Assembly (NCBI GenBank): GCA_027317055.1
Contig: DAHVFK010000089.1
Coordinates: 1 to 10,114 of the forward strand
Source: Betaproteobacteria bacterium
Lineage (GTDB): Bacteria > Pseudomonadota > Gammaproteobacteria > Burkholderiales > SG8-39
Direction: 5' to 3'
Length of the DNA stretch: 10,114 nucleotides
The position numbers and the translations under genes were made by a program. Positions 7,258 through 10,114 of the stretch are shown here, piece by piece. Within the stretch, counting starts at the first letter, position 1, and every line of letters begins with the position of its first letter. The notes beneath the pieces were generated by a model. The model saw only the letters and a list, made by a program, of their open reading frames with translations. It was not told the origin of the DNA and searched no databases.

Positions 7258-7461
7258 TCAACCTCCGCCCACCGCGACCACGATTTCCAGCGCGTCGCCG
7301 TCCGCCACCTGCGTCGCGGCATGCGCGCTCTTCGGCACGATCTCGCCGTTGCGCTCGACCGCGACCTTCTTGCCCGCGAGCGCGAGGTGCGCGATCAGCT
7401 CTTGCACCACGAGCGGGCGCTCGAAGCGGTGCGGCGCGCCGTTGACGGTCACCTGGATCAT
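7258..7461 (-). CDS. thiS: Sulfur carrier protein ThiS
   Basis: Small ubiquitin-like protein that carries sulfur as a C-terminal thiocarboxylate to ThiG for thiazole formation. The 67-residue product has the beta-grasp pattern: MIQVTVNG at the start, LVVQELIAHL helix, KKVAVERNGEIV, and DGDALEIVVAVGGG at the end. The terminal Gly-Gly needed for adenylation and thiocarboxylation is present (three glycines here). The ATG at 7461 gives the conserved MIQVTVNG opening; an upstream ATG in the frame would add 14 unrelated residues. No Shine-Dalgarno sequence precedes the ATG, but a TAGAAT hexamer ends 7 bases before it. It is the first gene of the thiS-thiG-trmB unit. ThiF and ThiO are not in this window. 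Confidence 0.95.
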   Translation of the reverse strand: MIQVTVNGAPHRFERPLVVQELIAHLALAGKKVAVERNGEIVPKSAHAATQVADGDALEIVVAVGGG

Positions 7462-7468
7462 GGGTGAA

Positions 7469-7474
7469 ATTCTA
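7469..7474 (-). promoter_or_regulatory. Candidate -10 element for thiS-thiG-trmB
   Basis: On the minus strand TAGAAT (one mismatch to TATAAT) ends 7 bases before the thiS ATG. Transcription would begin at or next to the ATG, giving a leaderless or nearly leaderless mRNA. No convincing -35 hexamer is seen 16-18 bases upstream; that stretch is GC-rich and contains a short GGCCC/GGGCC inverted repeat (7479-7491). No TPP riboswitch signature is visible between here and the tRNA gene. Confidence 0.4.
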
Positions 7475-7573
7475 CAACGGCCCTGGGGGCCGGCGGCGAT
7501 CACCCGGTTGGCGAGATGAGGATTGCGGGCGCCCAGGACCTTGTGGGGGCAGGTGGGATTTCTCCGGATTGCG

Positions 7574-7591
7574 CCAATTGATTAGAATTGG
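7574..7591. repeat. Inverted repeat around the tRNA-Gly -10 region
   Basis: CCAATT (7574-7579) and AATTGG (7586-7591) are perfect inverted arms around a six-base loop, GATTAG. The symmetry extends imperfectly outward: GCGC at 7571-7574 and GCGC at 7593-7596 are nearly symmetrical apart from two extra G bases on the right side. The repeat overlaps the proposed TAGAAT. It could be an operator-like site or chance in an AT-rich promoter patch. Confidence 0.4.
7583..7588 (+). promoter_or_regulatory. Candidate -10 element for tRNA-Gly
   Basis: TAGAAT lies 8 bases before the first base of mature tRNA-Gly. The intervening TGGGGCGC is a GC-rich discriminator of the kind found at stringently controlled stable-RNA promoters. 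A -35 match is weak (TTCTCC at 7560-7565, 17-base spacer). The hexamer is embedded in an inverted repeat, listed separately. Confidence 0.45.
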
Positions 7592-7596
7592 GGCGC

Positions 7597-7670
7597 GCGG
7601 GTGTAGTTCAATGGCAGAACGGCAGCTTCCCAAGCTGCATACGAGGGTTCGATTCCCTTCACCCGCTCCA
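7597..7670 (+). tRNA. tRNA-Gly (anticodon CCC)
   Basis: Complete 74-base cloverleaf including an encoded CCA. The acceptor GCGGGTG (7597-7603) pairs with CACCCGC (7660-7666), followed by discriminator T and CCA (7668-7670). D stem GTTC/GAAC is at 7606-7609 and 7617-7620. Anticodon stem GCAGC/GCTGC (7622-7626, 7634-7638) encloses TTCCCAA, giving anticodon CCC at 7629-7631, which reads GGG. Variable loop ATAC and T arm 7643-7659 with loop TTCGATT follow. It closely resembles E. coli glyU. It is divergent from thiS and converges on the small gene that ends 19 bases downstream. No terminator with a T run is seen after it. Confidence 0.97.
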
Positions 7671-7689
7671 GACCCTTGCCGGGCCGGCC

Positions 7690-7914
7690 TCAACCGACCA
7701 ATAGGTCGACTTTGGCGAAGCGCTCGGCCGACATGTAAGCGGGCGCATAGAGGTAGCCGAGTCGCGGCGTGTCGACCGCTGCGCGCACGACAATGTAGGT
7801 TTCCGCGCAGGCGACACCTTGCTCGCGCAGCCTGGCGCACTCCGCCGGGGTGACGCGACGGCCGTAGCCGCCGAAGGGAATTTCGGATTCCAGGATGCCC
7901 AGAAGCTTTTCCAT
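7690..7914 (-). CDS. Small protein of unknown function (74 residues)
   Basis: I do not recognise this family. The product from the ATG at 7914 is 74 residues and soluble-looking, without signal peptide or membrane segment. It contains FGGYGRRVTPAECARLREQG, a strand-like AETYIVVRAAV, and ends AERFAKVDLLVG; it has two cysteines. Codon third positions are mostly G or C, as in its neighbours, which argues for real coding. The frame is open upstream to an ATG at 8028 inside the end of the DUF481 gene, giving 112 residues; that extra stretch covers a palindrome and a -10-like TATAAG and looks non-coding, so the shorter form is preferred. No good Shine-Dalgarno sequence precedes 7914. It may be co-transcribed with the DUF481 gene upstream or have its own promoter. 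Confidence 0.6.
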   Translation of the reverse strand: MEKLLGILESEIPFGGYGRRVTPAECARLREQGVACAETYIVVRAAVDTPRLGYLYAPAYMSAERFAKVDLLVG

Positions 7915-7942
7915 GACGCTGTGTTGCTTATCCGTGGATTGC

Positions 7943-7948
7943 CTTATA
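7943..7948 (-). promoter_or_regulatory. Candidate -10 element for the small unknown gene
   Basis: TATAAG on the minus strand (one mismatch to TATAAT) sits 28 bases before the ATG at 7914. The 17-base-spaced -35 position is a poor match. The 18-bp palindrome at 7972-7989 lies just upstream of where a -35 would be, a position typical of activator sites. The call is weak on its own. Confidence 0.3.
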
Positions 7949-7971
7949 GCGCGCGTGCCGCGCCGCAACCA

Positions 7972-7989
7972 GGAATTTTGCAAAGTTCC
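7972..7989. repeat. 18-bp near-perfect palindrome, candidate operator
   Basis: GGAATTTTGCAAAGTTCC equals its reverse complement at 16 of 18 positions; the only mismatch is the symmetric pair at positions 5 and 14. The core TTTGCAAA is itself a perfect palindrome and GGAA/TTCC form the ends. It lies between the DUF481 stop (8022) and the small gene start (7914). Its centre, about 7980, would be some 44 bases upstream of a start site placed by TATAAG. It lacks a following T run and its stem has no loop, so a protein-binding site is a better reading than a terminator. Confidence 0.4.
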
Positions 7990-8021
7990 GCCGTCAATTT
8001 TTGTCAAGCCGCTGGATGGAT

Positions 8022-9005
8022 TCACCATTCGTAGCCCAAGCCCAGCAGCCAGGTGGTATCGACCGCCTTGACCCCCGGCGGGGGGGTTCGCTCCCAATCG
8101 AGATCGAGCTGCGCATTCGCCGTCATTCCGCTGGAGAGAGGAATGCGCAGGCCGGTGCTGGTATGAAGGGTGACTCGCTCGGTGTGCCGAAGGTTCCAGA
8201 ATCCCTCCTGGTTATGAAAGAGCTCGACCTTGCGCGGCCACAGGCGGTGCGAATAATGCAGCCCCCAGCCCAGGGCCGGGTAGCTTTCGCTGCTGTCGTC
8301 GTTGTGTTTGATCGACACCGCGTCCACGCCGGCGCGAACCGAAAACCGCGTGCGGTCCGTGTCGTAGAGCTGCCAGCCGTAGCCCCCGCCCGCGCTGGTT
8401 CGCAGTTTGATATCCCTGAAACGGTCGCGCTCGGCGAATCCGCGGCCGTAGACGAAGCGCTTCGGAGCGAGGAAGTAGTCGTAGTGGCCGCTCGCGCGCC
8501 AATTCGAGGTGACTGTCTGTCCTGTGTCCTTGGCCTGATCGACTTTCGCCGTCAGACCGTAACGGTAGTCCTTGGCGCGCGCCTTGAACTCGCCTTCCCC
8601 GTGCAAACTGCTGTTTGAGCTGTTGCCGCGCACCGCCAAGGCCGCCAACGCGACCCGGCCCTTGTAGGTGACGCCGCGCCCCGACTCCTCGGGCAGCGGG
8701 TTGAGGTAGGCAATCCGGCCCGGATCGACGCTGCCGGGAGCAAGAACAATGCGATGGGGCTCGGACTCGCCCTCGAGCATCACGCCCACTGGCGCGTCGG
8801 TCGTGAGCATGCGCACCTCGCTCCAGCGAATCTTGATCTTTCCGGCGTACGTGGTCTCGAAGGTCAGCACGTCGCCCGACTTGTGCAGCACCTTACCGCT
8901 CAGCCGGTCGCCGTTGAGCAGGGTCACCGTATCAGCTTGCGCGGCGGCAGCCGAAAGCGCCAGCGCAGCGGCCAGCGCGGGAAAAGGGAATAGTCCGCCT
9001 CTCAT
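8022..9005 (-). CDS. DUF481 family outer-membrane beta-barrel protein
   Basis: Predicted outer-membrane protein of unknown function. The 327-residue precursor opens with a signal peptide: MRGG, a hydrophobic stretch from about residue 5 to 21, and cleavage after AQA at residue 24. The N-terminal part of the mature protein (about 25-80) reads DTVTLLNGDRLSGKVL, then TTYAGKIKIRWSEVRML and TDAPVGVML, a small beta domain commonly found in front of DUF481. From about residue 115 to the end, alternating-residue strands with aromatic girdles (for example YRYGLTAKVDQ, YGRGFAERDRF, GWGLHYSHRLW) form the barrel, ending in YEW as outer-membrane barrels typically do for Bam recognition. The ATG at 9005 gives a proper signal peptide; a TTG at 9023 is unlikely. 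AAGG lies close before the ATG. It is divergent from the nucleotidase gene. Confidence 0.85.
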   Translation of the reverse strand: MRGGLFPFPALAAALALSAAAAQADTVTLLNGDRLSGKVLHKSGDVLTFETTYAGKIKIRWSEVRMLTTDAPVGVMLEGESEPHRIVLAPGSVDPGRIAYLNPLPEESGRGVTYKGRVALAALAVRGNSSNSSLHGEGEFKARAKDYRYGLTAKVDQAKDTGQTVTSNWRASGHYDYFLAPKRFVYGRGFAERDRFRDIKLRTSAGGGYGWQLYDTDRTRFSVRAGVDAVSIKHNDDSSESYPALGWGLHYSHRLWPRKVELFHNQEGFWNLRHTERVTLHTSTGLRIPLSSGMTANAQLDLDWERTPPPGVKAVDTTWLLGLGYEW

Positions 9006-9113
9006 TGCCTTATCTACGATCAAAAGCGGTGCGACCGCAAGACCCTGCGCAAGTTTTCTACGTATTGGGCAATTCGTCCCAGCGAAACAGTCCCCCGGGT
9101 AGAATGAACGCAG
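9006..9113. promoter_or_regulatory. Divergent promoter gap between DUF481 and 5'-nucleotidase genes
   Basis: This 108-base gap must hold the promoters for both genes. Toward the nucleotidase, TAGAAT at 9100-9105 ends 8 bases before the ATG at 9114, with no Shine-Dalgarno sequence at normal distance and no good -35. Toward DUF481, a weak TTGCGG / 18-base spacer / TAGATA combination ends 5 bases before its ATG. No clear operator symmetry was found. Confidence 0.4.
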
Positions 9114-10031
9114 ATGACGGTGTCCTTCGACGGCAAACTCGTGGTCGCGATCTCCTCGCGGGCGCTGTTCGACTTCGAGGAGGAGAACCTCGTGTTCGAG
9201 CGGCGTGGTGAGCGCGAGTACGTGGCGTTGCAGCTCTCACGCCTGGACGTGCCGGCCAAGAACGGCGTTGCCTTCCCGCTGATCAAGAAGCTGCTCGCGT
9301 TCAATTCGCCCGCTGCTCAGCGGGTCGAGGTCGTTATCCTGTCGAAGAACGATCCGGTAAGCGGCTTGCGCGTGTTCCGCTCCGCGAGCCACGCCGGGCT
9401 GCAGCTTGAGCGGGGCGTGTTCACTCGCGGGCGCACGCCGTACCGCTACCTGGACGCACTGAAGGCGAATCTTTTTCTTTCTGCCAACGAGGCCGACGTG
9501 ATGAGCGCCCTGGAGTCCAGGGTCCCGGCGGCGCGCGTCTATCCGGATTCGGCTCAGGCTGCGGAGCGCCATGCGGGCGAAGTGCGCATCGCCTTCGACG
9601 GTGACGCCGTGCTGTTCTCGGACGAGGCCGAGCGTGTGTTCCAGGCCGATGGCTTGGCGGCGTTCACGCGCCACGAAACCGAGCACGTGGAACGGCCGCT
9701 CCCTCCAGGTCCGTTCAAGCCCCTGCTCGAGGCCCTGCACCGCCTGCAGCAGGCGGCGGGCACCGACGTGCCGATGCGGCTGCGCACCGCGCTGGTCACC
9801 GCACGCAGCGCGCCGGCACACGAGCGTGCCGTGCGCACGCTCATGCAGTGGAACATCGGCATCGACGAGGCGATGTTCCTCGGCGGGCTGGACAAGAGCG
9901 AGTTCCTGCGTGCCTACGAGCCGGACTTCTTCTTCGACGACCAGCGGCTGCACGTAGAATCCGCCAGAAGGCACGTGGCGACCGGGCACGTGCCGTTCGG
10001 AGTCTCCAACTTGGGGCGCAAAGCATCGTGA
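9114..10031 (+). CDS. Cytosolic 5'-nucleotidase of the cN-I type (5_nucleotid family)
   Basis: Predicted to dephosphorylate nucleoside 5'-monophosphates, AMP being the usual preference of the animal cN-I relatives. The 305-residue protein shows AFDGDAVLFSDEAERVF (160-176), a HAD-type D162-x-D164 active site in the form typical of cN-I, then PLPPGPFKPLL (195-205), the second HAD element LVTARSAPAHERAVRTL (227-243), the conserved Lys261 in FLGGLDKSEFL (255-265), and FFFDDQRLH (272-280) with paired acidic residues 275-276. The N-terminal 120 residues (LVVAISSRALFDFEEEN, FPLIKKLLAFNS, EVVILSKNDPVSGLRVF) are also characteristic. No signal peptide, so it should act in the cytosol. The ATG at 9114 is the only plausible start. 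The TGA stop overlaps the GTG start of the next gene. Confidence 0.88.
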   Translation: MTVSFDGKLVVAISSRALFDFEEENLVFERRGEREYVALQLSRLDVPAKNGVAFPLIKKLLAFNSPAAQRVEVVILSKNDPVSGLRVFRSASHAGLQLERGVFTRGRTPYRYLDALKANLFLSANEADVMSALESRVPAARVYPDSAQAAERHAGEVRIAFDGDAVLFSDEAERVFQADGLAAFTRHETEHVERPLPPGPFKPLLEALHRLQQAAGTDVPMRLRTALVTARSAPAHERAVRTLMQWNIGIDEAMFLGGLDKSEFLRAYEPDFFFDDQRLHVESARRHVATGHVPFGVSNLGRKAS

Positions 10032-10114
10032 AAGCCGTCAAGGTCCTCCTCTACGCTCTCGGCGCGTTGGTCGCGCTGGCAATCGTCGTAGCAATCGCGG
10101 TCGCGGTGCTGTTC
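10028..10114 (+). CDS. Membrane-anchored protein, N-terminus only (possibly AsmA family)
   Basis: Only 29 residues are inside the window. They start at a GTG that shares bases with the nucleotidase stop (GTGA) and read MKAVKVLLYALGALVAL followed by a continuous run of Ile, Val, Ala and Leu. This is one N-terminal transmembrane helix or uncleaved signal anchor after a short basic head. The pattern resembles the opening of AsmA-family proteins, which are inner-membrane anchored with a large periplasmic part involved in envelope lipid handling. Many other membrane proteins open the same way, so the family name is a guess; that it is a coding start is well supported by the overlap and the open frame to the window end. 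Confidence 0.6.
   Translation, partial: MKAVKVLLYALGALVALAIVVAIAVAVLF

Noticed and set aside
7479..7491. GGCCC/GGGCC hairpin upstream of thiS as a regulatory RNA structure
   Set aside because: Only five base pairs, and it would lie upstream of the proposed transcription start; no riboswitch features around it.
6299..7519. 406-codon plus-strand open frame opposite thiG and thiS
   Set aside because: Antisense shadow of confidently identified thiG, thiS and trmB; no start signal or domain.
7597..7670. tRNA-Gly 3' end as an attachment site for an integrative element
   Set aside because: No integrase gene and no direct repeat of the tRNA 3' end was found in the window; flanking genes are ordinary.
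7671..7692. GGCCGGCC palindrome (7682-7689) after tRNA-Gly as a terminator
   Set aside because: Short, without a loop and without a T run on either strand; likely chance in GC-rich DNA.
7925..7940. TTATCCGTGGATT as a DnaA box
   Set aside because: It departs from TTATCCACA in the last bases, and no cluster of similar boxes or origin genes is nearby.
7693..8028. 112-residue version of the small protein starting at ATG 8028 inside the DUF481 gene
   Set aside because: The added 38 codons cover the palindrome and TATAAG patch and lack the GC-rich third positions of the rest; start at 7914 preferred, though not proven.

Overview
This is a compact, GC-rich stretch of bacterial chromosome that looks betaproteobacterial. 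The order yicC / Ser-Thr kinase / PP2C phosphatase / rph / rdgB / hemW, with gmk next to yicC, is one I recall from Burkholderia- and Ralstonia-like genomes. The thiS-thiG-trmB cluster, the tRNA-Gly with an encoded CCA end, and several GTG starts fit the same group. The species cannot be named from the sequence. There are no mobile elements, CRISPR arrays or rRNA, and no gene-free stretch longer than 300 bases.

Left part (1-5781): two divergent units leave the short gap 1346-1429. Leftward run yicC (endoribonuclease family) and gmk (guanylate kinase, cut by the window edge). Rightward runs a tightly packed five-gene unit. It starts with a cytosolic Hanks-type kinase and its probable partner PP2C phosphatase. 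The phosphatase stop overlaps the rph start (ATGA), the rph stop overlaps the rdgB start (GTGA), and rdgB overlaps hemW by 17 bases. A reversible phosphorylation pair is therefore co-transcribed, and at the phosphatase-rph junction probably translationally coupled, with tRNA 3'-end processing, nucleotide-pool cleaning and a heme chaperone.

Middle part (5778-7670): a leftward unit thiS-thiG-trmB makes the thiazole sulfur carrier, thiazole synthase and the tRNA m7G46 methyltransferase. trmB starts inside the thiG stop and ends inside the hemW stop (shared CTAG). A tRNA-Gly(CCC) gene faces right, upstream of and divergent from thiS.

Right part (7690-10114): a small unrecognised protein gene and a DUF481 outer-membrane beta-barrel gene both read leftward. 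Across a 108-base divergent gap, a cytosolic 5'-nucleotidase of the cN-I type reads rightward. It overlaps (GTGA) the start of a membrane-anchored protein, possibly AsmA-like, that runs off the window.

Most of the window is ordinary housekeeping. The points worth a second look are: -10-like hexamers ending 7-8 bases before several start codons that lack a well-spaced ribosome binding site (possible leaderless mRNAs); an 18-bp near-perfect palindrome upstream of the unknown small gene; an inverted repeat around the tRNA-Gly -10 element; the kinase/phosphatase pair inside the RNA-processing operon; and the bacterial cN-I nucleotidase.
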